Shown here: in pieces, positions 33,902 to 47,584 of the stretch
Layout: every line of letters begins with the position of its first letter
Position numbering within the stretch: position 1 is the stretch's first letter
Origin: Strongyloides papillosus
Lineage: Eukaryota > Nematoda > Chromadorea > Rhabditida > Strongyloididae
DNA length: 64,000 nucleotides
Assembly: GCA_005656395.1 (NCBI GenBank)
Contig: SRSI01000003.1
Span: forward strand, 1 to 64,000
Direction: 5' to 3'
Position numbers and translations under genes: made by a program
The notes under the pieces: generated by a model
What the model was told of the DNA's origin: nothing
Seen by the model: only the letters and a program-made list of their open reading frames with translations
Database searches by the model: none

Positions 33902-34843
33902 TATAATAAGAAAAACGATTTATCCAAATTTATAATCTTAATATTCATTTTCTTACTACAAAAATAGTATTTTTTGCAAAAAGAATTAAAAAAATCAATG
34001 AATTACGAATTTTTTACCGATTAACTACAATACTTTTATTTAGAAAAACTTTTTATCAAAAATTTGTTGTTACTATAAGCAATCAAATTATAATATTTGA
34101 TTATTATAAAATATAAATATTTATTTTTGTAAAATTTGAATATAATTTGAATATTTTTACGTGTTAAATTATGTGGGTAACACCACTTAATAAATTTTTA
34201 TTACAAAAGAAATTATAAAAATTTTTTTGTATGGAATTTTTTTTATAGTGTATAATGGAGTTAACAAAGTTTAAAAGTGTCCTAAATTCGAAATAAATAT
34301 AACAGTTTTGCAAGCTGTGTACTGATTGCTTCAAAAATCAATCTTTGATTTAAAAAAAAGAAAAGTGAAGTCTAGATCTCAAATAAGCTATTTGAAAGCA
34401 TAAGGCGTTTCGCAAACTTGATCTAATTTATAAAGTTTATTTCACTATGCGACCTATCTTCTAGTGTTAAACTTTAATATTCTACACAGGTAATAAATTA
34501 ATTCTTGCAAAACTATATATTTTATTGTTTTATACTTTTATGTTGTTGAATTTGAATTAAACAAATGCTTTATTAAACATTGCAATTGATTTCGCATTCT
34601 TTGTTAGTACAAGTTAATACTAGATACTATTTTTAAATTCTATTTATTTAATAGAAATCTTATTTCTACTATATTAAAATTTTCCTGATCTACAGTGAAA
34701 ATAATATCAATATTTAGTGTAATTATATTTGTTGTTCTTTGATTTTTCATAATTTAAATATTTGTTTTTCAATAATTTTTTATCGAAATTTTCGGTATTT
34801 AAGGAAATTTTATTTTTAAAAAGTTAAAGTAAAACATTCAAAA
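33902..34843. promoter_or_regulatory. AT-rich upstream region of gene A
   Basis: No gene. The last 170 bp or so before the gene A start (from about 34690) align with the sequence before gene C (from about 51435). Both contain AAATATTTGTTTTT followed by GTATTTAAG and TTTTATTT, so the upstream region was duplicated along with the gene. Confidence 0.5.
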
Positions 34844-35287
34844 ATGAAATTTTTTGAAACATTAATAATATTTATAACTGTTTTAAAATTTATAAGTATT
34901 TTTGCATCTAATTACTTACTTATGGTTGAAGTAAAACCTACACCTCTCTGTCTTGAAGATACAAATGTGTCAGTACAACTAAAATATTACAACTCAGGTG
35001 GTCATTCTAGTATAAATATTGGAAAACCAGTAGAGGGAAGTTGTAATAAAAATATGACACTTCTTGAAGAAAATATACAATATTCTTTTTCAGGTAATTT
35101 AAATAAATAAGAAAAATAACTAATTTATTTAAAAGATTTATGTATTGAAATAAATCATAAAAATTGTCCTGATGATATAAACACAATGGTTCTTGAGTCA
35201 GATTGCACATGTTATCTACCAAAATATTTTAATGCTAATTTTTATTGGTGTTATTGTGATGAATTCGGTAATGTTAATTCCGGCTGA
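34844..35287 (+). CDS. Gene A: small secreted cysteine-containing protein, two exons
   Basis: Exon 1 is 34844-35093 and exon 2 is 35136-35287; the 42-bp intron begins GTAATT and ends TTAAAAG. It splits a GAT codon after its first base (phase 1). The protein of about 133 residues starts with a signal peptide (MKFFETLIIFITVLKFISIF, then ASN). The mature part contains VEVKPTPLC, a predicted glycosylation-type NVS, and a cysteine-rich end with DCTCY and WCYCDE. Reading through the intron gives a premature stop, which supports splicing. Gene C has the same intron phase and position, followed by a similar DDC/DLC motif. I do not recognise the family. The strand pattern at the N-terminus (V.V..TPLC....NVSV) is faintly like nematode transthyretin-like proteins, which is only a suggestion. 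A secreted host-facing role is plausible but unproven. Confidence 0.65.
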
Positions 35288-35628
35288 TCAATTTTTTTTC
35301 TCTCACTCGCTCATTAAGCAAGCAAAATATATTTTGGTGCTCACTTCGCTAACTCAATATTTTTTTGTAAAAAAATGAATTTGTAGCTATTGTTCATGTT
35401 TTTTTTACAACTAATTGAAAAATCAATGATATTATAATTTATTTAATAATAAAAAAATATTTTTAATTGTGATAATTCTATAGAACAAAAAAAATTATCT
35501 AGATTTTTGCTTTTTTTTTGATAAGGAGTTAGTACACTCAAAAATGAAAACTGCCTTTTTGACAAATACACTATAACCCTCCGATGTAGTGTTAAAAAAA
35601 TAAAATATTCATTTATTTTATTATTAAA
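35288..35628. other. 3' flank of gene A
   Basis: AT-rich, with a patch at 35297-35345 (CACTCGCTCATTAAGCAAGC and CTCACTTCGCTAAC) that resembles the CGCTTCGCTCG-type repeat patches at 40690 and 43270. Confidence 0.4.
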
Positions 35629-35690
35629 CCAGCCTTAGACCCGCCTTCGGCAGGTCAGAGTTGGTCCGCAGAGCATATTTTTTATAAAAG
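35629..35690 (-). repeat. GC-rich hairpin terminus of Helitron-like family
   Basis: CCAGCCTTAGACCCGCCTTC followed by GGCAGGTCAGAG and GGTCCGCAGAGC. The same block recurs at 42117, 52464 and 63964 in this orientation and reversed before 50966. It is strikingly GC-rich for this region. Confidence 0.85.
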
Positions 35691-37108
35691 CATTTTTATA
35701 CTAAATTATAAATCAATGCACAAAGAGACAATTTCATCATTTTCTTTCCTAAAATACCATTTTCTTTTCTAAAAAATCATTTTTTTTCTTGAATGTATAT
35801 TTGATCATAAAATATTTAAATAACAATATAACTTAGAATAATTAAAAAATAGTTTTTTTCTATAAATAATAAAATGTACAATATAAATTTATATTATTTG
35901 GAAATAATATAATTATTTAGTAATTTTTTTGATATTTTAGCTAAAATTTATAATATTTTAAGTGATAATTTAATGAAATAAAAGTATTGTTAAACAATTT
36001 AGCTAGTGAGAAGGAAGTCAAAAAAAATTTTTTTGATACAAAATTATATCAATAAGTGATTTGAAAATATAAATATTTCTATTTGAATATATTATTTATT
36101 ATTAGTCATAATAATTAAACATTATATATCTTCATTTGAAATAAATTATTGTAAAGCTTAATCTTATTCGTATATGAAAAAGTTTTTGTTTTAAAAGAAA
36201 ATTTATAAACAGAACATAGATATAGACATTTTTATAAAGTCCATTTTTTTACCTTTAAAATATTATCACATTTCTGAGTGTTATAACTTTTTTATTCTTT
36301 GTAAAAATTTATATTGTTATATTTTTTAGTTAGCTTGGCTTGCTTTATACAAATAAATTCACGATCAGAAGTAAACAACTTATTTTGATACAGTTATTGA
36401 TATTTTATTGCTTAAACAAAATAAAACGTCACACAAAAACTTTTGAAGTATATAATCTATCTAAGAATAAAAAAAATGATTAACAAAAAATTACCGAACA
36501 TTCTTCTTTGATTTTTAATTAATTATTTCAAAAATATAGCAGTAATTCTTAAAAGTATGTTAGTCTGAAATGTTTTATAGTTTAATTGTTTGTCTACGTT
36601 AAACTACTAAATGTAAAAATATAATATTAACAAAGAAATTTTAAATTAATTATATTAAAAATTAAATTTTTTATAAAAAAAATGATTTAATGGGGAAGAA
36701 AATGATTGAATAGGAAATAAAATGATTAGATAAGAAACAAAATGATATAAATAATTAAATTTGAATAATGTTTTTGGGGAAGAAAATGATGAGATTGTCT
36801 GTGTTTATGTGTATATAAAAATTGTTTCATTAAATTACGTATTTATGGAGAAATAAAATAACCGACAAAACATTGTTATAACATATAAATATAGAAAATT
36901 TTTCTGACTTTGAGAATCATTTTATAACGTTTGCCCTTACTGAAACTGGATAGTTTAAAAAATTCATCTACAAAAGAATTTTATTTATGTCTAAAAAAGT
37001 GAATAAAAATAAATATTTAATATATTTTAAGTAACTATTTAAATGCCTTTCCATTATAGTTTTGAAATTGATATAAATATTTCAATACCATTTTTTATTA
37101 ATCACATA

Positions 37109-38054
37109 CACACAAAAAAAATGGGACACACATTTGCGCAAAATGTAATAAATTTTTCCCACCTAATAAAATTTGAATTTTCTTGATTTGCGATAATTTT
37201 AACGCAATTATTTTGTACAAAAAATTAAGACAATAATTAAAATTAGTTTTTATTTTATATTTTATTGTTTTTATTTTAAAACTTAAGTTATTTTTTACAA
37301 TACATTTTAAAGTACAATAGTAGAATTTAACTTATTATAAGATTAAAAAATGCTTGTATAAAGAGTATTTATCGACATATGATAGTATTTTTTAGATGTC
37401 CTTCAATTGTTTGAATAACTATAAATAAGATTTTTATAAAAAGTTATATTTATCTGATGACTCAACTTTTTTATACTATTTTTCAAGATCATCTTTAAAA
37501 GTCAAACTGATTAAAAGTATTAAAACATTATACGTTTTGTTCATAGTAAAAAAATTTTTAAATATTTTAATTTAAATAAAAAAAATAGCAAGTACTACGA
37601 TAACATTTTCAATAAACATTACTTTGTATGTTAGATAATTATCACTCTTTCTTATTGTTGTTGTTAAATTTCTGAATTTCTCAATTTACTGGTGTTAACG
37701 GGTTGTTTAAAAGAATGATTTTTGTTAAAACGTTAACAACTTTACACGAAATTGACTTCTGATAACTCACTTCATAATATATTATAAAAACGAATTAGAT
37801 TCTAAAATAGGTGTAATATTTTTAAAATTTCTAAGATTAAATAAATGTTTCATTACTTCAAAATATTAAAAGTATATATTTCTGTAAAAAAACAACCAAA
37901 TTTATGCGAAAATCTAACATTTTGCGTCATTAAAAACATTTTTGTTGTCGCCTGATATTTTTAAAATTTGAATAAATTTTGACATTTCAAAGTGGTGGGA
38001 CATGTTATTGCATTTTATGTAATAATGTCAAAATTTGTCCCATTTTTTTGTGTG
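37109..38054. mobile_element. TA-flanked 0.95-kb non-autonomous element, copy 4
   Basis: Begins CACACAAAAAAAATGGGACA and ends TTTTTTTGTGTG, flanked by TA. It is close to copy 1 in reverse orientation across the interior. It is inserted within Helitron-like element H1, which resumes with the same sequence as H2 and H5 (TTAATTTTACAAATATATAA). Confidence 0.88.
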
Positions 38055-38061
38055 TATACAC

Positions 38062-39643
38062 CTTAATTTTACAAATATATAAATGAAAAAAACTAAAAAA
38101 ATTAATGCCTAAAAATAACTTCTTTTGTTTTTAAGCTACAAATTTTGTTATAATTTTTATATTTTAAGCCAGACTTTGTTCTACATAATAACATTAGCAT
38201 TATTTTCTTTAAACAGCTTTTCATAAAGTTATAACTTATAACTTTAGAAAATATTAATTTTTACTAAAAAATAGTCATCATCTCTTGATCCATTACTTTT
38301 TTCATTTTTTATTAATTCTTTTGATATTGGGTCTACCCCTTTTTGATACTTTTACCTTATAAATGAGTTATAAGTCATAAAATTTATTAACTTTTCAAAA
38401 AGTTTTTATTGGAAAAAAACTATTAAGAAATGCGTCTAAAAAGTGATGTTTTTTAAAAATAATTTGGCCAGTTATGAACCAAAAGTTTCGAGACTTATTT
38501 TCCCCCTTAAGTTAAAGAAAAATACATCAAATGACTATTTAACCATAAAAATTAATCAAGTTTGAAAAGAGTTATGTCTGGAACAAAATTGATTTTTACA
38601 AAAGAAATAAAAAAAGCAAGAAAGATGACATAAAATTAGCATAAATCGTTTCATAGATAAGTTATAAACTTCGTAATAGTCTCATTTTTGAAGTTAGACT
38701 TAGATCTATATAAGCAAATCATAACTACTTAATTTTATGAAGTTTCTATTAAGTAATAGCTATTTAACTTTTTAATTTTTACCAAAAAAATTGTCATCAC
38801 TTGTTGATCTATAACTTTGCCAATTCTTTATTAATCCTAATGCTGCTATGTTTCCGCACTATTCTGGAGTTTTATCTCTCTAATGAGTCATAAACCAAAA
38901 AATTTCACTAACTTTGAAGAGTTATTTTTGGAACAAAACTATGCAAAAAACTGTCCAAAAACGTGGTCTTTTTTAAACATAATTTGACCACTTGTGGACC
39001 AAAAGTTTCGAGACCCATTTTCCGCACTAAGTTAAAAAAAAATACATCTAATGACTGTTTGATCATAAAATTTGATCAAGTTTGGAAAGGGTTATGTCCG
39101 GAACAAAATTGATTTTTGCAATAAAAACGGAAAAAAATCAAAAAAGTTGACATTCAAATTAATATAACTTCTTTCGTAGTTGAGCTAAAAAATTCGTTGG
39201 ACTCTTATTTTTTAAGTTAGACGTAGATCTATATAATGGATACTTTTTTATTGGTTTTTACCAAGTTATGACTAAGTTATAGCTATTTAACTTTAAAATC
39301 TTTTTTCAAAATCGTCGTCACTCTTTAGACCATAACTCAGCCAATTATTAATCAATTTTAATATTATTATGTTTCCGAACTATTATGGAATTATACCTTT
39401 TAAATGACATACTAATCAAATTCTTTCATTAACTTTGAAGAAAGTTATTCTCTAAACAAACTATACAAGAAGAGGGGTCAAAAAAGGTGTTTTTTAAAGA
39501 TAATTTGGCCAAAAATTTTTGAAACTGATTTAGTTTCTCTAGTTAGAAAAAACACATCTTTTGGCTATTTATTCATAAAAATCGGTTATGTTTGAGAGGA
39601 ATTATGAAAAAAATTTTTTTTTCTTATTTCTTTTTATTATAGA
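38062..39643. repeat. Tandem ~520-bp noncoding units in H1
   Basis: Three units. The landmark (T/A)GGCCA...CCAAAAGTTTCGAGAC or its variant recurs at about 38465, 38990 and 39507. A second landmark, GAACAAAATTGATTTTT, recurs at 38580 and 39103. All end in CTTATTTCTTTTTATTATAG, the element end. No reading frame is shared by the units. Confidence 0.8.
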
Positions 39644-39857
39644 TTATTCGTTTATGTTTAAAAAAGTTATTTATTAAGCCAATTTCTTAAAAATACCAAG
39701 GTCTCATTATTTCTTACTTACTATGTTACCAAAAAAATTTTTACATATAATTTATAAAATTTTCAAAATTTCTTAATAAATTTTGCATATTGTTATAGAA
39801 AAAAATTTGTCATTATTTGTGACAAAAAATACCCATCTTATTTTAATAGTGACTCTC

Positions 39858-40397
39858 ATTAGTTATCGCACCATCTTAAAATTTTACAAAAGTAATAATA
39901 ATCATCACTAACAGGTGTTGTGTGTTCAGGTTCATTTTTTGGATTTGGATCGATAAGTCCAAGATTACATAAAAAATGATATGTTTTGTCAGGATTTCGT
40001 TGTTTATCGCTGTTTCTGCTATTACAATCGTCTGGAATTCTCTTTGTAATATTTTTATGGGATACACTATACGTAAAATTAACATAAAACTCTAAAAACA
40101 TTAGAAAAATTTTCTCGTACACTTTTTTTTACCATTTTTTGAAAATTTTTTCCATGGTAAATTTGCCCAAATGAAAATTCCAAAACCACACGGACCTATT
40201 GTTGTATTTTTAGGCCTTCTTCGTTCATCCTTTCTTATTTCCGCAGTAACATTTTCTGTTTTATATGTTGATCTACCTTCAGGACACAAAGGTGTTGAAT
40301 AAACACGAACTTGGACATGCACTGTATAAATTTTATAAATAGTAGATATTAGAAGAATTATAAATACTGTTAATATTTTAGAAACTTTCATTTTCAA
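39858..40397 (-). CDS. Gene B: small secreted protein, frame broken in an A8 run
   Basis: The frame from 40397 opens with a signal peptide (MKMKVSKILTVFIILLISTI) and continues with VRVYSTPLC, sharing the TPLC motif with gene A, then NVTAEIRKDE and IGPCGFG. At the A8 run (T8 on the plus strand, 40123-40130) this frame soon stops. The frame one base on continues without a stop to 39858, with a further VNFTYSV, RIPDDCN and three more cysteines, for about 180 residues in total. One additional A would join the halves. Either the run is undercounted, or the allele is broken, or slippage is used. No intron is evident. The family is unrecognised; it is convergent with gene A across H1. Confidence 0.6.
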
Positions 40398-42116
40398 ATA
40401 TTTTACTATAATATTTTGAAAGTAAAATTGTCTTAAATACTAAAATTTACTATGAAAAATTATTGGACAATAAATATTTAATTTCTGATGAATCGAAGAA
40501 CAACAAATACAGTTAGTTTAAAAGAGTGTATTTTTCTTTAATTTTTAACTCTTTGTTTATTCTTAACCGATTCTAATAAAATTTTATTTATTTGTAGGTA
40601 CACACAAATTAAAAAAAGATAAATTTTGACAGTTCTTCATAAAATGCAATAAAATGTTCCACAATTCTAAAAAATTAAACAACTAGCTAACTCGCTTCTC
40701 TCGCTATTGCTTGCTCGCAGGACTGGAATTTTTTACGTAAACATAAAAATATCTCTACTCAATTTTATTTTATTTTTTTTTCAATTTTATAAAATACAGA
40801 TATGGTTACATAGTTAAAAAAAATTTATTTGATAGACATTTTTGAAAAAATTTACTTTTAACTGCTGATGTATAAAGCTAATTTTGAATGTTATTTTCGT
40901 TTAATCTTTTTTTTACAAAACGCTTCTCATAATCTATTTAAACATTTTGCTTTTAAGCTTTACATCCTATCATATATCATTTGACATGTAATTTTTGTGA
41001 TTTTTTTAATCTTAATTTTTATATGTGATTAAAAAAAGAGAGATTTTTGAAAATTCAGTTTTTATGCATTGATTTGTATTAGTTTTTTTTTATTTGCTAA
41101 AATAAATTTTCTAATTATATTAACATTTTTGCAATTCCAATAAATATCATAAATAATATTTTTAATTAGTTATGAATGAAAATAAGTGTAGTTGTTTACA
41201 CCTTTGAAATTTTTCAATGGTCGGAGTTGTGAGAGATTATGCGCTACACATTTCGGATTCTCAAGATTATCTTCAATTTTTATTTCTTATCATCGTTTTT
41301 ATTTTGCTATTTTTTTACTTATGGTAATTTGTCTTTTTACTCATTGGATGACCCTCGTATATTATAAATTAATATTTTTCCTTTCATCGTGAAAAATTTT
41401 TTATGTTAGAAATTAAGCTTTCAGATGGATATAATGCCATAACAATACGTTTACATTGAAAAGAGTTATGTTCAGTAAAACTGTTATGGTAACTTTATTG
41501 GCACAATAAACATTTGTAGCTTATCTATGCGCAGAATTATATGTGAAAATATCTGGAAAGTTTTAGGTGAGCCACCTTGTATATTACACTAACCAATTAT
41601 AAATGTACGTCATGACGCATAATACGAGTTGATACTTGGTAAAAGCTTCAAAAACAATAAAATTAGAGTAAATATAAAAATATCATGTCATTATCAACAA
41701 AATAAATAAAAAAACAACATTTTTAAAATCACTCTTTAGTTTCGAAACATTATGCATTAATTTTAAGATAAGCATTCAGAATAAAATAATATTAATTAAT
41801 AAAGTTTTTGCAGAAGAACAAACAATTAGTTCAACTAAAAAAGTCAATTAAATGCATTCCAAAGAAATTAATAACCTTTACTTAACGTCATTATAAAGAT
41901 TTTCACCAGAACTTTAAGACCACCTTAAGAAAATTTTTTTTCTACTATAAATCTTACTTAAATTACTCTATAAGAACATCAGGATTCTTTATATTACTAG
42001 TGTTTTTAAATAATTTATGTGCATTGTTATAATTGTTACCCGTCAGTTTATAAAAAAAATTATTTAATTAATACTGTATATAAATCTTTGTTTTAAACAT
42101 AATACATTTTCTAAAA
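40398..42116. other. Intergenic, fragments of three repeat families
   Basis: At 40601-40676 there is a truncated end of the CACACA-type 0.95-kb element, preceded by TA. At 40683-40735 there is a CGCTTCTCTCGC-type patch. At 41262-41360 there is the terminus of the mariner at 59444-60161 (TTTGTCTTTTTACTCATTGG), and at 41390-41490 a piece related to palindrome 1. No gene seen; the frame at 41192-41392 overlies the mariner fragment. Confidence 0.55.
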
Positions 42117-43252
42117 CCAGCTTGAGACCCGCCTTCGGCAGGTCAGGGCTGGTCTGTAGAGCGTATTTTTCAATAAAGATTTTTTTATAATAATTTATTA
42201 ATTAAAGTATGTGTTTAAAATTTGTTTCATTGAATTACATTTTCATGGAAAAATAAAATAACTAAAAATACATAGTTATATTATTTTAATACATGAAATA
42301 TTCATATGTTTTAAATCATTTTATAACATTTATATTTATTGAAACTGTTTAGTTAAGTAAAAAATTTACCCAACAAAAAGAATTTTATTTATATTGAAAA
42401 AGTGGATAAAAACAAACATTTGAATAATTCCAAGTAACAATTAAAGTGACTTTCTCTTATATTATTTAAATTAGTATAAATAATTTAATATCATTTCTCT
42501 ATTAACTACATATCTACCTTAATTTTACAAATATATAAATGGAAAAACAAAAAAAATAATACCTAGAATAACTTCCTTCGTTTTTAAGCTACAAACTTCC
42601 TTAATGTTTTTATATTTTATATAAGACTTTGTTCTATGTACTAAATTGAGTTTAACTTTTTTAAACAACTTTGGATAAAATTAAAATGTTAGAAAATTTT
42701 AATTTTTACTAAAAAAATGGTCATCACTTTTTGGTCCATAATTTGATTTATCTTTTATTAATCTTTTTAATACTGAGTTTTCCTCTCAATTTCATACTCG
42801 TACATTCTAAACAAATCATAAAACATAAAATTTTAATTCTTTTTACAAAAGTTATTTGAAAGAGAAAAACTATACAAAAAAGTATATAAAAAATGTAATA
42901 TTTTTTAACATAATTTGATAAATTGTAGATTAAAAGTTTTGTGACTTATTTTCACTCTAAGTTGTAAAAAATACATCAAATGACTATTTGACCATAAAAA
43001 TTGATCAAATTTGAAAAGAGTTATGTCTGGAACAAAATTGATTTTTACGAAATAAATAGAAAAAAGCAAGAGAAATGACATTAAAATTGGCATAAATCGT
43101 TTCGTAGATAAGCTATAAACTTCATAATAGTCTCATTTTTTAAGTTAGACTTAAATCTATATTAGCAAATCATAACTACGTAATTTTAAAAAGTTTCCAT
43201 TAAGTAATAGCTATTTAACTTTTTATTTTTTACCAAAAAAGTAGTCATCACT

Positions 43253-46200
43253 TATTGATTCACAAGCCGCAGCCTCGCTTCGCTCGTCGCTGCTTGCCCG
43301 CAGGGCTGGGTCTTTTTTCCATAAACAGCAACTCCCTGCGCTCATCGCTACTTGCAGAAAATTTTTAAAATATTTAGAATTTAAAAAACTTTAAAATCTT
43401 TTGTTTTATAATAACACACATATTAATATTCCAAGTAACATTTTTGTATTTTATAATATTCATAATTATTATTAAAATTTTATAGGCTTTTGAACATTAA
43501 AAGTTTTTAAAATATATTTATCAAAATTGTTATATTACATATCCTTATGATTTTAAATTCATTTGATATTCTTAGTTTGAATAATTTTTTACAAATTTTT
43601 AACATAAAAATAAAAAATTAAGAATAATGTTTACGTTAGACTTCTAATTAATATTAATATGCAAGTTTTAGGTTATTAAATATGATGAAAATAAAGATTA
43701 GTTTAAAGTTTGGCTAATTTTCTAAAATATTAATAATGTTTGAGGTTGATCATAAGTATCTTATAATTATTTAACTTAAAATAATCCAACTTTTGCGATT
43801 GTTATTTTATATTTTAGCATTTTGGTTACATAATAAAAAATACTTTTAAAAATTTAATGCATGTTTTTTATTTTGTTTTATATTTTTTTTAAAAACTTTT
43901 TAAAATGTATTATAAAAATAAGAACACAAATTTTTAATGTATTCAAAATGATAATAATATTTCTCTAAGTTGATAAGATTAAAAATAAATCAAAACAATT
44001 ACTCGAACATTTTTCGTATTAAAAAATTTATATAAGCTTTAAAAAACTATAAATATATTTAAATGAAAGTATTGGTGATTTTTTTAATAAAATATTATAA
44101 AATTTACTTTTAAAATGCATTGATAAAAAAATTCAACTTAAAAATTTAGGTAACTTTTTTTTCAAATTCTTATAAAGCATAGAAAAACTTTTAGATATTT
44201 TTAAATTTTTTAAAAAATAAATATGTGCATCGCTATATTATAAATTTGAAAACATTTTTTCAAAATTTTTAATATGCATGGCTAGATTGTGGTATTTTGA
44301 GACAATTTAGTTTAGATCATTTTAACATAAAAAGATTTAGAGTTAAAAATCTATTCTACTCTAGAATAAATGGTATTTAATAAAAATTTTGTTAAATTTC
44401 AAATAGCCAAATATAATTTGATTTTATTTTTTTTTTATCATATCTTAATAATTGTCATATGTCATATATTGCACTTATTGAAAAAAATCTTAATAGGCAC
44501 AAAAGTTACTTATAATTAAATAAAAACCAATTTTCCACCTATCCTATCTACTATGTTCTTAAAAATATAATTTGATATTTAAAATTGTTTAAAACAATTA
44601 ATCCAATGACTTTTATGAATTGTTGTTTTTTGTTCTTCTTTCAAAGAATCAATTGTTCTTGTAATTTTTTATTTTAGGAGATTACAAATTTTAATATTAT
44701 TCTCACAGAAGTAGATATATCTCAAGAGCAAAAATTCAAATGAAGCTAATATTTATTTTTTCTATCGAGCATATTAAAATGAATTTTTTATTTAAAAAAA
44801 AGATGCATGTAACGAAAACCCTTTAGGAGGTAAACTTTTCCTCTGAGATATAGGTAAATTTTCGATGACTTACTATTTTCGGGATCGAACTTTTTTGGTA
44901 AATTTTATTGTTTATACATAACAACCATAAGAAATTGACGTGCCTTTGAAATTTCTAGTTATTAGGATCATTTTTAAAGAGTTTTAGGGGATCACAACAT
45001 TTCAAGATTATTCTCATTAAAATAGACGTATCTCAAGAGCAAAAATTCAAATGAATCTAATAATTATTTTTTCTATGGAGCACATTAACATGCATTTTTT
45101 ATTTTTATAGAAATAAGTACAGAAAACGAAAACCATTTAAAGAAGTAAACTTTTCTTCTAAGATAGGGGGGAATTTCCGATGACTTACTATTTTCGGGAT
45201 CGGACATTTTTGGTAAATTTTATTGTTTGTATGTAATAATCATTAGAAATTACATTTATATGTGAAATTTTGAATAAAAAAATCAGTATTGAGGGAAAAA
45301 TGGAGGTACCGAATTTCAAAATATAGTACTTAATGAGATGTATCTCGACAACGGATAATGGGATTAAGACGATCTATATGTCATTTGATAGAGAATTAAA
45401 TTTCACATAAATTCTGTGAACATTTTATATTGAAAAAGGTTCATCTTTGCATACTTTTTTTTTAAAATTTAAAAATTAGAAAAAAAAATTGACCAATTTG
45501 TTTTTTGACTAACTCAAGAATGAAAAAAGATAAATGAACGGTTAATATCTTAAAATGTTCACAACAAATTTCTCTAGGGGGGAAATTCAAGACATTTTAA
45601 AAAAATGGACGTATTGAAACTTTTTTCCTTTCTTGAAAATAAAAAATACCACTTTTTTAGAAAATTAAAAAATCACTTTTTTCTTTATATCTCGAGAACA
45701 GATAAATAAATCAACATGATATATATATCATTCGATAGATGATTTAATTCTACATAAAAGTTGTTAAAACACTTTATTCAAAAAGTTTCATCTTGACATA
45801 CTTTTTTTAAAAAAATACAAAAACTTTTTTGCAAAAAATTTTTTTTCAAAAAATTTCTGTAACGGTTTTATGGTACTTAAAGTTTTTCGATTTTCTTGGG
45901 ATTATACTCAAAATGTAAGTTAAAAAAAAACTTAGGATAGCTTTTTTTCTTTTTTTCGATTTCCTTCTCTGAATCATGATATATCATTTTAAAATGTAAG
46001 AATTTAGGTTTTTTTCGACCATTTTGGAAAAAACCCAAAATCTCAAGAATGAACTTGAAATTTTAACTTTTTTTTATTTTTATATTATTAGTATCTAAAA
46101 CTATATATACCTGTAAAATTTCAGATAAAGCGAATAACTCTAAGGGGGTCAAGACTAACACACCAAAACACCTTTAAGTAGCTGTATCTCAAGAACGGGA

Positions 46201-46320
46201 CTTCAGATTAAAAAAATATTGCGTTTTTTGAAATCAGCACATAAAGTTACATATATTAAGATATAAAAAAGTTTCAATATCGAAAATAATTTACACATGC
46301 TCCTTACTCCTCTAAATAAA
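43253..46320. other. Noncoding insert with its own tandem repeats
   Basis: Starts with a GC-rich patch (CCTCGCTTCGCTCGTCGCTG at about 43270) similar to 40690. At 44690-44950 and 44990-45260 a segment of about 300 bp is duplicated, sharing GATGACTTACTATTTTCGGG. At 45290-45480 and 45680-45810 a second duplicated segment has TATCTCGA.AAC.GATAA. No reading frame longer than chance. Confidence 0.5.
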
Positions 46321-47342
46321 GTGGGGATAACTTGGACAATTCTTTACCAATCTTAATGCTGCTATGTTTCTCCTTTATTCCTGATTCATACCATACAAAA
46401 AAGTCATAAGCAATAACATCTCACTTACTTTTACAAAAGTTTTTTTAAAGACATAACTACACAAAAAAGTGACTAAAAATGGTGCTTTTTAAAAATAACA
46501 TGGTCTTTTATAAACCAACATTTTTAAAGACCATTTTTTCCACTAAATTAGAAAGAAATACATCTAATGACTACTTAATCATAAAAATTGATTAAGTTTG
46601 AAGAATGTTATGTCAATCACAAAATTGATTTTTATGAAAAGGATGAAGAAAAAGCGGAAAAATTGACACCTAAATAAATATAACTCTCTATGTTGTTAAT
46701 GAATATAATTCGTTGAAGTTTTATTTTTTAAGTTAGACATAGATCTATATGATACTTTGGATTTATTTATTTTAAACAAATTTTCATTTAGAACATAACA
46801 TTAAAAATTTTTTGTTTTTATTTAAAAAATGATGACAATTCTTGGGTCCATAACTTAGCTAGTTTTCTACATATTTCTATCGTATTGTGTTCCCTCAGGA
46901 TTCTAGATTTAAACCTTTTTAATGGTTACTTAAACAATTTATTTTATTAACTTTGAAAAAAGTATTCTCTGCACAAAACTATGCAAAAAATTGTCCAAAA
47001 AAATATTGTTTTTTAAATATGGCTTAGCCACGTATTGTTTAAAAGTTTTGAAATCTACTTTTCCCACCAAGTTGAAAAAAATCCATTAAATGACTACTCA
47101 ACCATAAAAATTGACTAAGTTTCAGAAAAGTTATGTTGAAGACAAAATTGATTTTTGTGAAAAAAATGAAATAAAAGCGGGAAAGTTGACATTCAAATTA
47201 ACATAACTTCTTTTGTTGTTAAGCTATAAACTTAGTTAAACCCTTATTTTTTAAGTTAGACTTAGGTCTATATGACAAATACTATTTTATTTAATTTTAT
47301 TAAGTTATGACTAAGTTATAACTATTTAAATTTTAAACCTTT
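46320..47342. repeat. ~520-bp units, second block of H2
   Basis: About two units, with the AAAATTGATTTTTRTGAAAA landmark at about 46622 and 47150. Interrupted at 47342 by the LTR element; the unit resumes at 49679 after the CTTT target duplication. Confidence 0.75.
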
Positions 47343-47557
47343 AGTCAGATATATTCATAAATATCTCTTGACACGAATTAGTCAGGATCTGTTTTACTGT
47401 ATAATTTTATCATGTTTTATCATATAATATTCATTTTATCATTCCCCACCATTCCCCATCATTTCATAATTATTGTTATAGTGTGTTCCCTTTTTAAATA
47501 TATATTCATGTTTGTATTTATTATAGGTTACACACCAGCTTAAATAAAATTTTAACT
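47343..47557 (+). repeat. 5' LTR
   Basis: 215 bp, identical by eye to 49464-49678. It contains TATATATTCATG-type AT-rich promoter sequence, a possible splice acceptor (TTATTATAG) and AATAAAATT near its end. Confidence 0.95.
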
Positions 47558-47584
47558 TGTCGATTAGAGAGTAAGCAATTTTAA

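Larger units (their letters stand above)
35629..39643 (-). mobile_element. Helitron-like element H1
   Basis: Read on the minus strand it starts A|TCTATAATAAAAAGAAATAA and ends with a hairpin (GACCTGCC-GAA-GGCGGGTC, one G-T pair), five bases, then CTGG|T. A 5' TC, a 3' hairpin just before CTRR, and insertion between A and T without target duplication are Helitron hallmarks. It contains the MITE at 37109-38054 and three tandem units of about 520 bp near its 5' end. No Rep/helicase frame is present, so it is non-autonomous. Five termini of the family are visible in the window. Confidence 0.65.

Noticed and set aside
40683..40735. Second Helitron family based on the CGCTTCGCTCG patches at 35300, 40690 and 43270
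   Set aside because: The patches share sequence but I could not define a hairpin-CTRR end or a partner 5' end, so they are described only as repeats.
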